Assembly (NCBI GenBank): GCA_008729055.1
Contig: SDUX01000002.1
Location: forward strand, 3,189,874 to 3,253,873
Direction: 5' to 3'
Length of the DNA stretch: 64,000 bases
From: Pyropia haitanensis
Lineage: Eukaryota > Rhodophyta > Bangiophyceae > Bangiales > Bangiaceae
Shown: in pieces, positions 21,340 through 30,885 of the stretch
Position numbering within the stretch: the stretch's first letter is position 1
How the letters are laid out: every line of letters starts with the position of its first letter
The notes under the pieces: generated by a model
Seen by the model: the letters and a program-made list of their open reading frames with translations, nothing else
What the model was told of the DNA's origin: nothing
The model's database searches: none
Translations under genes and position numbers: made by a program

Positions 21340-23430
21340 ATGGTCTCCCTTTGCTGCCGCCGGATGGCGCAGCGTGGCGGTGGCGCCGCTGCCGCCGCTG
21401 GCGTCGCCGCCCTCGCCGCGGCGGCACTGCTGTCGTCGGTGGTGGCGGCCACGTCGGCGGCCGCGGCGGCCGCGGCGGCGGCGCCCCCCCCCCCCCTGAC
21501 CTCCCTCGGCACGTGCGCCTGGCAGGCCGACTACTTCCGCGCCGCCGCCGTGGCACGCGTCGACGGCTGCGGCCTCAGCCAGCCCTGCTGGTTGCGCCGC
21601 ACACGGCCGCGGCCGCGGAGGCGGATTGTCAACGGCTCGCCTGCGGCGGCGGCGGCCACGGCGGGCGCGTCCAACGCGCAGGGGGCGGGCGCGACGGGCG
21701 CGTCCAACGTGCAGGTGGCGGGCGTGGACGAGGCGGACACGGTCAAGGGCGACGGGCGCGTGCAGTACGTGCTGTCGGGGGGGGTGCTGACCGTCGTGGC
21801 CGTCCGGGGGGGGGGCGGGCGGCCGGTCGTCACGGGCCGCGTGCGTGTGCCGCGGGCGCGGATTATGCTCGCCGACGGGCCGCGGCTGCTGGTGGTGAGC
21901 CGCACCATCTGGAACCCGCGGGGGCGCATGCAACAGACCGCCCTCTACCGGGTGGACGCGTCGCGGGCGGGCGCACCCGTCATCACCTCTACCCTCACCG
22001 TCGATGGGGCGGTCACCGCCGCCCGCTCCGTTGGCGGCACCGCCACGCTCACCATTTCCAACAACCTCGCCGCCGTCGCGGACATGGCGCTGAACGACGC
22101 CCAACGGCGGGCCACCCCGACCGGGCGGCTGTCCTTGTCGGGCGGGTTTGCCTCGCCCGCCGCGACCTCGACGGCCGCGGAGGCCAACCGGCGGGTACTG
22201 CGGGCGACCGCCGATGGCGTGTGGGTGCCGACCTACACGCTCCGCCGCGGCGGCGCGGGGGGGAACGGCACGGTCGTCGCGACCGGGCCGCTCGTGCCGT
22301 GCGCCCGCACCTACCGGCCGGCGGCGTTTGCGGGCTTTTCCCTCCAGTCGGTCGTGCGGGTGCCGGTGGGGGAGGGCGCCGCCGCCGCGGCGGGCGCGCC
22401 CACGCCGGCGGCGGCAGTCGCGGTCGCGTCCGGGGGCGGCGCCGTGTACGCCACCGCCACCTCCTTGTACGTGACGACGACCGCGTACGGGGCGGCGCGG
22501 GCCGCGTCGACGACGACGGCGGTGCACCGGTTTGACACGGCGGGCACGTCGGCGGCGTACGTGGCGTCGGGCGCCGTAGCGGGGCGGCTGCTCAACCAGT
22601 TTTCGCTTCACGAGCGGTCGGGGGTGCTGTTTGTAGCTACCACCGAGCGGGCCAACGGCACCTCCTCGTCCACCCTGACCGCGCTCAAGGTGCGGGCGCC
22701 CTGCTACGGCTGCCGCCCCCGCCTAACCCCCATTGGGCGGCTGGGCGGCCTCGGCCCGGACGAGCGCATCTACGCCGTCCGCTACGTCGGCACGACCGCG
22801 TACATTGTGACGTTTCGGGAGACCGACCCGCTCTACGCCATCTCCCTCGCCGACCCGACGCGGCTGGTCAGCCTGGGCGCGCTCAAGATTCCAGGCTTCA
22901 GCCGCTACCTTCACCCGCTCTCCCCGACGCTGCTTCTCGGGCTGGGGCAGCATGCCAACGCCAGGGGCGAAACGGAGGGCGCCAAAGCGAGCCTCTTCCG
23001 CGTGCCCGTCGCGGCCGGCGGCGACGGCGGCGGCGGGGGCCCCCCCGCCACCGCCCTGGCCGAGCTGGACACCTGGAAGGTGCCGACCAACGCGCGGGGC
23101 GGCTCGGGCTTTGAGGCCGCGAACGACCACTTGGCGTTTTCGTGGTGGCCCGCACGGCAGCTGGTGCTGGCGCCCTGGTGGCGCTCCACACCCCAGTTCT
23201 CCGTGGAGGGCGGGCTGACGCTGCTGCACGTGGACCCGGTGGCCGGGACACTTACCCCGTGGGGTACCATTACCCACCCGGCCGTCGAGTCTGGCCGCCG
23301 GTCGGCCGCGTTCATTGAGCGGGTGGTCGTGGTGCGCGGGCGGTACCTGTGGAGTGTGTCAGACGGCCGTGTGGAGGTGCACGACCTGGATAACCGCCTG
23401 GCCAGGACGGGAGGGGTGGCGTTTGGGTAG
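21340..23430 (+). CDS. Secreted Beta_propel-family protein (bacterial/archaeal type)
   Basis: A 696-residue frame from ATG 21340 (a second ATG follows at 21364). An Ala-rich hydrophobic segment at about 17-45 acts as signal peptide. The diagnostic motif of the family of secreted proteins with a C-terminal beta-propeller (Pfam Beta_propel) is at 124-139: NVQVAGVDEADTVKGDG. It is followed by blade-like repeats and the conserved block ERIYAVRYVGTTAYIVTFRE, then DPLYAISLADP, LGALKIPGFSRYLHPLS and LLGLGQ. This matches the order in bacterial and archaeal members. The C-terminal part carries FEAANDHLAFSW and a last blade, RYLWSVSDGRVEVHDL. The biochemical role of the family is not established. Members are exported and presumably bind other surface molecules. 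The family is mainly prokaryotic, so transfer into this genome is likely. Codon use and GC content are like the neighbours, so any transfer is old. Confidence 0.85.
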   Translation: MVSLCCRRMAQRGGGAAAAAGVAALAAAALLSSVVAATSAAAAAAAAAPPPPLTSLGTCAWQADYFRAAAVARVDGCGLSQPCWLRRTRPRPRRRIVNGSPAAAAATAGASNAQGAGATGASNVQVAGVDEADTVKGDGRVQYVLSGGVLTVVAVRGGGGRPVVTGRVRVPRARIMLADGPRLLVVSRTIWNPRGRMQQTALYRVDASRAGAPVITSTLTVDGAVTAARSVGGTATLTISNNLAAVADMALNDAQRRATPTGRLSLSGGFASPAATSTAAEANRRVLRATADGVWVPTYTLRRGGAGGNGTVVATGPLVPCARTYRPAAFAGFSLQSVVRVPVGEGAAAAAGAPTPAAAVAVASGGGAVYATATSLYVTTTAYGAARAASTTTAVHRFDTAGTSAAYVASGAVAGRLLNQFSLHERSGVLFVATTERANGTSSSTLTALKVRAPCYGCRPRLTPIGRLGGLGPDERIYAVRYVGTTAYIVTFRETDPLYAISLADPTRLVSLGALKIPGFSRYLHPLSPTLLLGLGQHANARGETEGAKASLFRVPVAAGGDGGGGGPPATALAELDTWKVPTNARGGSGFEAANDHLAFSWWPARQLVLAPWWRSTPQFSVEGGLTLLHVDPVAGTLTPWGTITHPAVESGRRSAAFIERVVVVRGRYLWSVSDGRVEVHDLDNRLARTGGVAFG

Positions 23431-23780
23431 CCCATGCGGAATTGGGAGGCGGGGGCCCTCCATGGATAGGGTAGGTAGAGTATAACGACCCGCGCTCTTC
23501 GTTGGTCCCACCTGCACCCATTGCTGAGGCCCGCGTGGCTCCATGGCTATTGGTTCCGTAGGCATGCGGATGACGCACCGCTGTTGTTTGCCAGACTGCT
23601 CTGGGCACGGCTACGAGTGTGGGAGGACGAAGACGCGCGGAGCAACGCTGGAAAACGGCGGCAGCTAAGCTGGTGGGCGCTCGCGACGTAGCACGCACAG
23701 GCGAGTCTCGTGACCCCACGACGTGACAACACCGAGTCATTGTAGCCTGGCCCGGCCTCTGAGCCGAACAAAACTTGAAT
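23431..23780. other. Intergenic downstream of the propeller gene
   Basis: About 350 bases of moderate GC content. No gene or clear signal is seen. Confidence 0.35.
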
Positions 23781-24584
23781 TCAAGCGCGCCCGGTCGTCT
23801 GGCTGTTCGGTGGGCAGCCGACGGCCTTGGCGCTGACACGCAGTCCAACGCCAGCGGCGGCCGTCCCCGTCGTCGGCGAGCGATAGCTTCTTGTCACTGA
23901 CTGTGCTTCCGCTAAAAAGTGGATGTTGCTCGGACGTGCAGGTGTGGATTCATTGGTCCAGACGGCGACTTCATGCACCTTCACGTACTGACAACGTCCA
24001 CTTTTTGCAGGACGCACTTTAGAGAGCAGGGTGCTCCCCTGCCTTACGAGTGCATAGTGACTGTATAGGACACGTGATGCGCCGGGCCAGCAGCAGGCAA
24101 GCATCCCTGGCGACCGGACTGTGGGGCACCGTGGCGGCAATTGACAGCGTATGGGATCTTGCAGAGGGAGGCGCGGCGGTGCGGGAAGAGTGCTTGGCGC
24201 ACACGGGGTGAGTCGGCGGGCTCTATCGGCGGATCCCCAACGCATGACTGTTTTTCCCCATGCATATTTCCTATGCTCTGTCCGAGTACTCTCAGTCATC
24301 CGTACCCTAGCTGCTCCCGCTGAGGGCACGGTGTCGCTGCTGTCGTCGAGCAGTGACGCGGCAGCCGTCTCGATGCAGTTCAAAAGTGCCGCGGTCTGCT
24401 CAGCGTTCGTTGCCATCGCCGCGGTGCGAGCGTCCAAGTCAGCTTCAGTGGCGACAGGCCGACGCGGAGTCACTACTCCCCTTGTCCGCCCGGTCACCGG
24501 CTGTGCGTTGAAGACTTTGCAAATTGCTTTGTCAGGGCCATTAATTTCAACAAATGTATCGCTGCACATTCGGTTCGGGTGCAT
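23781..24584 (-). CDS. Hypothetical protein (weak), possibly only its first ~100 residues coding
   Basis: A 267-residue frame from an ATG at 24584. The first ~110 residues look protein-like: MHPNRMCSDTFVEINGPDKA at the start, then an acidic/Ala-rich helical part (EADLDARTAAMATNAEQTAA) that could form a short coiled coil. The remainder is Pro/Ser/Arg-rich and less convincing, and an intron or an earlier end is possible. The DNA is less GC-rich than the neighbouring genes. I recognise no family. A fragment of a mobile-element protein is one possibility. Confidence 0.3.
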   Translation of the reverse strand: MHPNRMCSDTFVEINGPDKAICKVFNAQPVTGRTRGVVTPRRPVATEADLDARTAAMATNAEQTAALLNCIETAAASLLDDSSDTVPSAGAARVRMTESTRTEHRKYAWGKTVMRWGSADRARRLTPCAPSTLPAPPRLPLQDPIRCQLPPRCPTVRSPGMLACCWPGASRVLYSHYALVRQGSTLLSKVRPAKSGRCQYVKVHEVAVWTNESTPARPSNIHFLAEAQSVTRSYRSPTTGTAAAGVGLRVSAKAVGCPPNSQTTGRA

Positions 24585-24852
24585 TATCTCCTAATGTCCG
24601 AACGCCTAGGAGATTTGGGCGAACATCTCAACTCTGAATCAATGGGCTGGTAGGGAATCTTCACGAACGTGTTCTCTTTTCGTTGGATGTCGCCTGATCC
24701 ACGCCGCCCACGAGCCAGCATTGTCTGCCGTCCGACGCCGCCGACGGCGCTCTGGCTGGGTGACACCACACGATCGGTCAGCTTGTTCCCGGCTGCCACT
24801 TTGCGCACTGCTGCCATCTGGGCGCACGCCCACCTGTTCCCCGGGTGAAGCC

Positions 24853-24964
24853 ATGTCGTATCGGGGCGGCGGTGGCCGCGGCCGTGGCGGTGGTGGCGGC
24901 CGCGGCGGTGGCGGCGGCGGCCGCGGCGGCGAGTACTACAAGAACAAGTATGGCGGCGGCGGTC

Positions 24965-25013
<49 letters not shown>

Positions 25014-26898
25014 TTTTGGCGGCGGCGGTTTTGGAGGCGGCGGTTTTGGCGGTGGTGGCGGCGGCGGCGGCGGGTCGGGCTTCCCCACGTCGGGCGGCCG
25101 GGCCGACCCGACCTCCTTCCGCTACCTTGGCGACGTGCGCGCGCTCGCCGACGGCCTCTCCCGCCTCGACGGTGCGCCCTACCCCGCGTACAAGGACATG
25201 ATTGGGGAGTGGGCGCTCGGGCCGGGCCTCTCCCTCTTCATCGACCGCGTCCAGGCCGACCCGTACGCGCCGCCGTCGCGGGCGCGGGTGCGGGTGGAGC
25301 TGGGCGCCGCGGGCTTCCCCGCCGCCCTCCACAGCTCGCGGGTGCGGGCGGCGGCGTTTTGTGACTACCTGACCCGCCAGTTTTGGGCCGCCGTCCACGG
25401 GCGGGGGATGGACACGGCGGCGGGCGGCGGGGGCGGGTGGGGCGGCTCCAAGGGCGGCGACCTCAACGTCGACCGCCCGGGGCAGCACGTCCTCGAGCGC
25501 ACCTCGTGCCTGCTGGTCGACGGCCGCGCCATAGAGGTGCGCTTTACGGTCGCGCTGCCCGCCCGGGGACGGAGCATCGAAGGCCGCGCCGCCGCGCGCA
25601 TCCTCGCCGAGTCCCTCCCCGCCGCGTGCCGCGCGTCGCTCTACGCCGCCGCCCTCGACGCGGCCGCGCTGGCCGCCCACGTGACGTCGGTGGAGGACCA
25701 GGAGCACCTGCGGGAGGTGGGCCTGCCGGCGGCGGGGCTCGTCGCGTTTGTCGCCAACGGGGCGGTGCTGCCGCGCGCGTCGGGGGCGGACGACCGGCCC
25801 ATGGCGGCGGCGGGGGTGGTGGCGTTCCGCTCGCCACCCGGCATGGAGGTGACGATCAAGCTCCCCAGCGGCCGCTCGGTGAGTGGCATGGGCATCCGGC
25901 CGGGCATTACGCTGGTGGTGGGCGGCGGCTTCCACGGCAAGTCCACCCTCCTGGCGGCGCTGGAGGTGGGCGTGTACAACCACATCCCGGGGGACGGGCG
26001 GGAGTTTGTGGTGGCCGCCCCGTCGGCCGTCTCCATCCGCGCCGAGGACGGCCGGTCCGTGACGGGGGTGGACATCTCGCCTTTTATCAACAACCTGCCG
26101 TTTGGCAAGCCGACCACCTCGTGGTCGTCGGCCGACGCGTCGGGCTCCACCTCCCAGGCGGCCAACATCATGGAGGCCCTCGAGGCGCGCGCGCGGGTGC
26201 TGCTCATTGACGAGGACCTCGCGGCGACCAACTTTATGATCCGCGACGTGCGGATGCAGGCGCTCGTGCCGCCCGCCAAGGAGCCCATCACGCCCATGAT
26301 CGCGCGCATCCGCGCCCTCTACGAGCGCGCCGGCGTGTCGTCGGTGCTCGTCATTGGCGGTGCGGGCGACTACTTTGACGTTGCCGACGCGGTCGTCATG
26401 ATGGACTGCTACGCGCCGCGCGACGTGACCGCCGACGCCAAGGCGATCGCGTCGCGGCTGCCGTCGGGCGCGTCGTTTGACGCCGCGGGGCCGGCGGCGG
26501 CGGCGGCGCCGTTTGGCCGCCCGCCGACGCCCCGCCGCCTGTCGTGCGCGTCGGTGCGGGCGGTCGCGGCGGGCGGCCGCGGCCGCGTGACGGTGCGCGC
26601 CAAGGGGACGGTCGAGTTTGGGGGCACCGAGCTGGACCTGTCGGCCGTCGCGCAGGTCGTCGAGGCGTCCCAGACGCGCTCCATCGCCGCCGCCGTCGAG
26701 GCACTCGGCGGCCGGTCGGCGCTGCAGGAGGCGGGCGTCGCGGCGGCGGTCGACGCGCTGGAGGCGGCGGTCGACGCGGGCGGTCTCGACGCGCTGACGG
26801 GCGGCCGGGAGCGGCTGGGCAACCTCGCCCGCCCGCGGCCGGTCGAGGTGCACTGCGCGGTCAACCGGCTACGGGGGGTGGAGGTGCTGCCGAGGTAG
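24853..26898 (+). CDS. ABC-class P-loop ATPase (ABC_ATPase/MRB1590 type) with N-terminal RGG region
   Basis: 681 residues from ATG 24853. The C-terminal ~590 residues are the 'predicted ATPase of the ABC class' family: DPTSFRYLGDVRALADGLSR, VQADPYAPPSRARVRV, Walker A GGGFHGKST (about 357-365), an ABC-signature-like SSADASGSTSQAANI (about 426-440), Walker B LLIDEDLAATNFM (about 449), then ITPMIARIRALYERAGVSSV and VIGGAGDYFDVAD. The family is widespread in bacteria. The trypanosome member MRB1590 belongs to a mitochondrial RNA-processing complex, so a nucleic-acid role is plausible. The first ~80 residues are unusual: MSYRGGGGRGRG then RGG and GGGF repeats, an RNA-binding-type low-complexity tail that bacterial members do not normally have. 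No mitochondrial targeting peptide is evident. No intron. Substrate and partners are unknown. Confidence 0.88.
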
Positions 26899-27307
26899 GG
26901 GGGGGGGTGGGGGGGGGGATGGGGGCAGCGTCGGTTGGCGTCGCTCGTGGCTCCGGGCCACCCACCATGGCCGCGTGGCCGGTGGGGGGAGGGGGGGCGC
27001 CCCCACCGCGTTGGACGGCGGCAGTGGGCGGGGGCGGGGCGCCCGCGCTCCGCGTGTCTGGCGTCCGGCGCTGGCGGCGCCGAGGCCACCCCTGCGGCGC
27101 GTGGGTCCCCCACCGCCACGCTGCCGGTGCGCCGGCCGCCGCCGCGCACGGCCGCGCGCGCGGGGGTAGGGATAGGGCGGGAGCGCCGCGCAGAGGGACC
27201 CAACAAAAGAGAAAAAAAAAACAAAAAAAAAACACAGCGCCCGCTGCAAAGGACACGACCCGCCAGCCCGCGCCCCGCCGCGGGCCCGCGGCCGGCCGCG
27301 GCGGCCG
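26899..27307. other. Spacer between convergent genes, with A-rich tract
   Basis: G runs directly follow the ATPase stop. An A-rich stretch (AGAAAAAAAAAACAAAAAAA) at about 27210-27232 lies between the convergent ATPase and lipase genes. It may be involved in 3'-end formation on one or both strands. Confidence 0.4.
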
Positions 27308-28153
27308 TCACCACCAGACAATCGCGGCGGGCGGGACCCCTCCCCCCCCCGGGCGGGTGGCCGCCCCCCCCGGGTCCGCCGCGGCGGCGGCGGCGATCGC
27401 CGCCACGACCACCCCCGCGTCGGCTCGCCCCCGCGCCTCGGCCGCGGCGAGCGCCGCCGCCCCCCCCGGGAAGAGCCGGTGGGCGCCGCCAAACGGCACG
27501 TCCCCCCCCCCCCCACCGCCCACCGCCGGCGAGACGGTCCCCCCCCCCGCGTACGGGCTGACGGTGAGGGTGTCACGGCCGGCCGGGTCGGCGCCCCCCG
27601 CCCCCCCCGGCGGGACCATGTCCGCGCGCAGCGGCAGGTTGTTGGTGGCCCCCCCGTCGAGCCACACCGCCCCCCGCCGCCGCCGCGGCACGCCCTCATA
27701 GTAGACGGGGATGAAGCAGCTGGCGAGGAGGCAGTCGAGCAGCTCGTCGCGGCTTGCCCAGCCCGTCACGATGACCGGCGTGACGCCCGTCGCGGCCACC
27801 CGGCTGACCGCCACGCCCAGGCGGCCGGTCGCGGCGGCCGCCGCGTCGGCGGGCAGCACCGCGTCGAGGGCGGCGCGGACGAGGCCGCTCATCCGGCCGG
27901 CGGGGCGGAGCACGCCGCCGCCGCCGCCCGCGGCGTCGCGGCCCACCGCCGCCGCGCGGGCGGTGATGGCGGCGGCGACGGCGGCGGGGGGCACGCCCAC
28001 CGCCAGCGCCGCGGCGAGCAGCGCGCCAGAGGAGGTGCCCAGGTAGGCCGTGTCGCCGCCGAGGAGGCCCGCCGCGGCCAGCGCCGTGGCCGCGCCCACG
28101 TGGTAGGGCAGCAGCCACGCGCAGCCACAAAACGAGACGGCGGTCAGCTGGTG

Positions 28154-28186
<33 letters not shown>

Positions 28187-28483
28187 ACCACCATCGCCGG
28201 TCGGGGTGCGGGCGGTGAGCAGGGAGGGCAGGTGGTAGGGGGCGGCCGCGCCGCGGTGGGGGGGCGTCGGCAGGCCCCGCACGGCGGCGGGGAGGAGCAG
28301 CGCGTGCGCGGCGGCGGCGACCTCAGCGTCGGTTGGAGGGGCGGGAGGCCGGGGGGGCGGCCGCCGCCGCGGCCGCGACGCCGCCACGGCCGCGACGCGC
28401 GCGCCACCGGCGGCCGCGACGGGGGCGGCGGCGCGGACCGCCAGCGGCCGGCGGCGCCCTTGCCCGGCGCCAGCCGCCTCCAT
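27308..28483 (-). CDS. Patatin-like phospholipase / acylhydrolase
   Basis: 391 residues from the ATG at 28483. The patatin fold is clear in the second half. The anion-binding region is SFCGCAWLLPYHVG (117-130). The nucleophile elbow is GTSSG (149-153, Ser151), followed by ALLAAALAVGV. The catalytic Asp is in WLDGGATNNLPL (Asp276). This Ser-Asp dyad hydrolyses acyl groups of phospholipids or triacylglycerols. The spacing resembles PNPLA-type lipases of membranes and lipid droplets. An Ala/Arg-rich lead precedes it, and a poly-Gly linker (about 98-110) sits just before the domain. The gene may start further upstream: near 28840-28960 another frame on the same strand has a hydrophobic, N-terminus-like stretch (HAVLTLLAPLLPYLVDALG), reachable only across G runs. 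Catalytic domain sure, N-terminus not. Confidence 0.85.
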
Positions 28484-28600
28484 GGACGGCGGCGGCCCAC
28501 GCCCGCCGCGGCGGGTCAGCCGCGTCAGCACCCACGACAGCCCCGTGGGTGGCGGCGGCCGCGGCGGCGGCGGCGGCGGTGGCGGCAACGACGGCGACAA

Positions 28601-28633
<33 letters not shown>

Positions 28634-29318
28634 CGGCGGCGGCAATGGCGGCGGCGGCGGCTCCCCCCCCCCTCGTCCTCCTCTGCTGCCGCCGCCGCCG
28701 CGCCCACCGCCGCCGCCGCGGCGGCGGCGGCGGCGGCCGCGGCGGCGTGCCGCCGCACGCGGCGGCGGGCGGCGGCGGCGGCGGCGGCGCCGAGGGCGTC
28801 GACGAGGTACGGCAGCAGCGGCGCGAGGAGCGTCAGCACCGCGTGCACGGCGGCGGCGGCGGCAACGAGCGCGGCGCCGGTGGCGGTGACGCGCCGGGGG
28901 GGGGGGGGGGGTGGGGGGGGGGGGGGGCGTGCGCGCCGCCGGCGGCCACCGCCATGGGGCGCCGGGGGGGGGGGGGGGGGTGGGGAAGGGGGGGGGGCGG
29001 CTGGGGCAGGCCAGAGTGGGGGAGGAGGGAGGAAGGAGGGGTAGGACTGGGGGGGGACGGCGGCGGCGACGGCGGCGGCGGCGGCGGCGGCGGCGGCGAC
29101 GGCGGCGGCGGCGGCGGCGACGGCGGCGGCGGCGGCGGCGACGGCGGCGGCGGCGGCGGCGACGGCGGCGGCGGCGGAGGCGGGGGGGGGGGGGGTGGGG
29201 GCGGAGGCGGGGGGGGGGGGGGTGGGGGCGGCGAAGAGACGGGGACGAGCGGCTGCACGACGCGGGCGGGCGTGGGGCGCGCGGAGGAGGGCCCCCTCTG
29301 GAAGGGCAGGGGTTGCTA
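28484..29318. other. Low-complexity upstream region of the patatin gene
   Basis: Almost pure GGC/GCC and G runs (near 28896-28926 and 28965-28981). It may contain the true 5' part of the patatin gene in a shifted frame. Nothing else can be recognised. Confidence 0.4.
29056..29175. repeat. 21-base minisatellite, GAC plus six GGC
   Basis: Tandem units of GAC followed by six GGC triplets, with the GAC recurring every 21 bases (for example at 29098, 29119, 29140 and 29161), flanked by less regular GGC and G runs. It sits about 145 bases left of the first inverted-repeat element. Confidence 0.75.
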
Positions 29319-30864
29319 GTGTCTATTCTACCGACCGGATCATTTGATCCTTTTCGGATCAAATGATCCGGTTTTTCAGTGTCTGTTTTCTTCTATTTCC
29401 CGCCACCTGCCGCCTTTTCTGAGGCCAGAAACGAACTCAGCGCTGTCTCTTTGCCCTTGGGGGAGCTTGGGTGCATCCAAGCTTGAGCAGAAGATGAGTT
29501 AGGCGCGCTTTTTGTCGAGTGCCCGGGCCGGTGGCGCTGCACCTGGGATCGCCGCCCGCGGCACCATGTGCCAGGTCTTGCGCGCCCGCCGCGTGCCGCG
29601 GACGCACAGAAGCAGAGAGAGCCTGGCGCGTGCGGGTTCCGCACACCATGGCGGAGCGCAGAGGGGGGGTCGACTACGGGAAAGGCCCCCTCAGCCGAAC
29701 GGTTGCCAGTTTCCTCCTCCTCCTTGACAGGTCTTCCCCTCTGCCCACCCCCGCGCCACGGCAGCGGCGGGTGCCCCGCCGGCGAGGGGCACCCCCCAGA
29801 CGCCGGCGCGGGCGGGGGCGGGCGCCGCCCCGGTGGGCGGCGGCGTCCCCAGTGGCGGCACGCCGACGGCGGGCGGCTGCGGCGGGGTGGTGGCGGCGCC
29901 GCAGTATGGGGCCACCCCCTCGACGTATGGGACGCCCTTTGGGGTGCGCCTGCGCGGCGGGGCGGCCACCCCCGGGGGGGGGCCCTTTGGGGGGGCCCTG
30001 CTGGGGGGATTTCGCTTTGGCGGCACGCCCCCCGCGGCGGCTTCAGCGAGCAGCGTCGCCGCCGCCGGCGGCAACGGCAGCGGCAGCGGCAGCGGCAGCG
30101 GAAGCGGCAATGGCGGAACGCCGTCGCGCGCGGCAGCGTCGCCGGCGCCCGCCGGCAGCGGCCGCGGCAGCAGCTGCCGGGTGTTGGCCTCACCGGCGGC
30201 CGGAAAGCCGGGAGGGCCGTCGCCCTTCCCGCCGGCGGCCTTCTCGCCCTTTTCGTCGCTCCTGCCGCCGCCGGCGACGGCGAAGGGGGACGGGGTGGGG
30301 GTCTGGCCTCCGGCGGAGGCGCCGTCACCTCCGCCTCCTCCGCCGCGCAGCCGTCGCCGTCGACGCCGGCGTAGGGGTCGGAGGCGGCACTGGCGACGGC
30401 GGCTGTGCCGGCGACGACGCCGCCGCGGCGGGGTGGGGGCGCAACTCCGACGCCTCCGCCGGCGGGGGCGCCGCGGGCGCCCGTGTTCGGCGCCCTACCG
30501 GCACCGGGCAGGGGGCTGTGGTGCTGGCCGTGGCGCGCCCGTCGTTTGGGGCGCCCGGTCCGGGCGCACCTGCGCTCGCTGCGCCGGGCGCGCTGGCCGC
30601 CGTGGCGGGGCCTCTGCCTGGCGCCCCTCTCGTGGCGCCCCTGTCGTCGCCTTTGTGGTCGTCTTCGCCGGCGCTGCGAACGGCGCCGCGGCCGCCGGTC
30701 GCCGCGGGCGCCCCTCAGGCTGTGTCTGTAGCTCTCCGTAGCCTGGTGGAGGACAAAAAACCCTCTCAGATGCATGGAATCGACGATTTCTGGTCAGGTC
30801 AGGCGAGGATCAAATGATCCTCAGGTGAGGATCATTTGATCCTCATCTCCGGTAGAATAGACAC
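29319..30864. mobile_element. Inverted-repeat element A (GTGTCTATTCTACCG family)
   Basis: The left end GTGTCTATTCTACCG (29319-29333) is exactly inverted at the right end, CGGTAGAATAGACAC (30850-30864). Just inside each end are two near-palindromes: GGATCATTTGATCC at 29337-29350 and GGATCAAATGATCC at 29356-29369 on the left, and the same pair at 30807-30820 and 30829-30842 on the right. The outer flanks are ...GCTA and TAGC..., compatible with a TA target. The interior is 1.5 kb of GC-rich DNA with no transposase motif. One plus-strand frame (about 29760-30260) reads as a GTP/FG-rich, low-complexity protein (GGTPTAGG, YGTPFGV, RFGGTP). It needs frame changes to run on and I do not call it a gene. 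Probably a non-autonomous class II element. Confidence 0.75.
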
Positions 30865-30885
30865 TAGCTAGCTCTAGCTAGTAGT

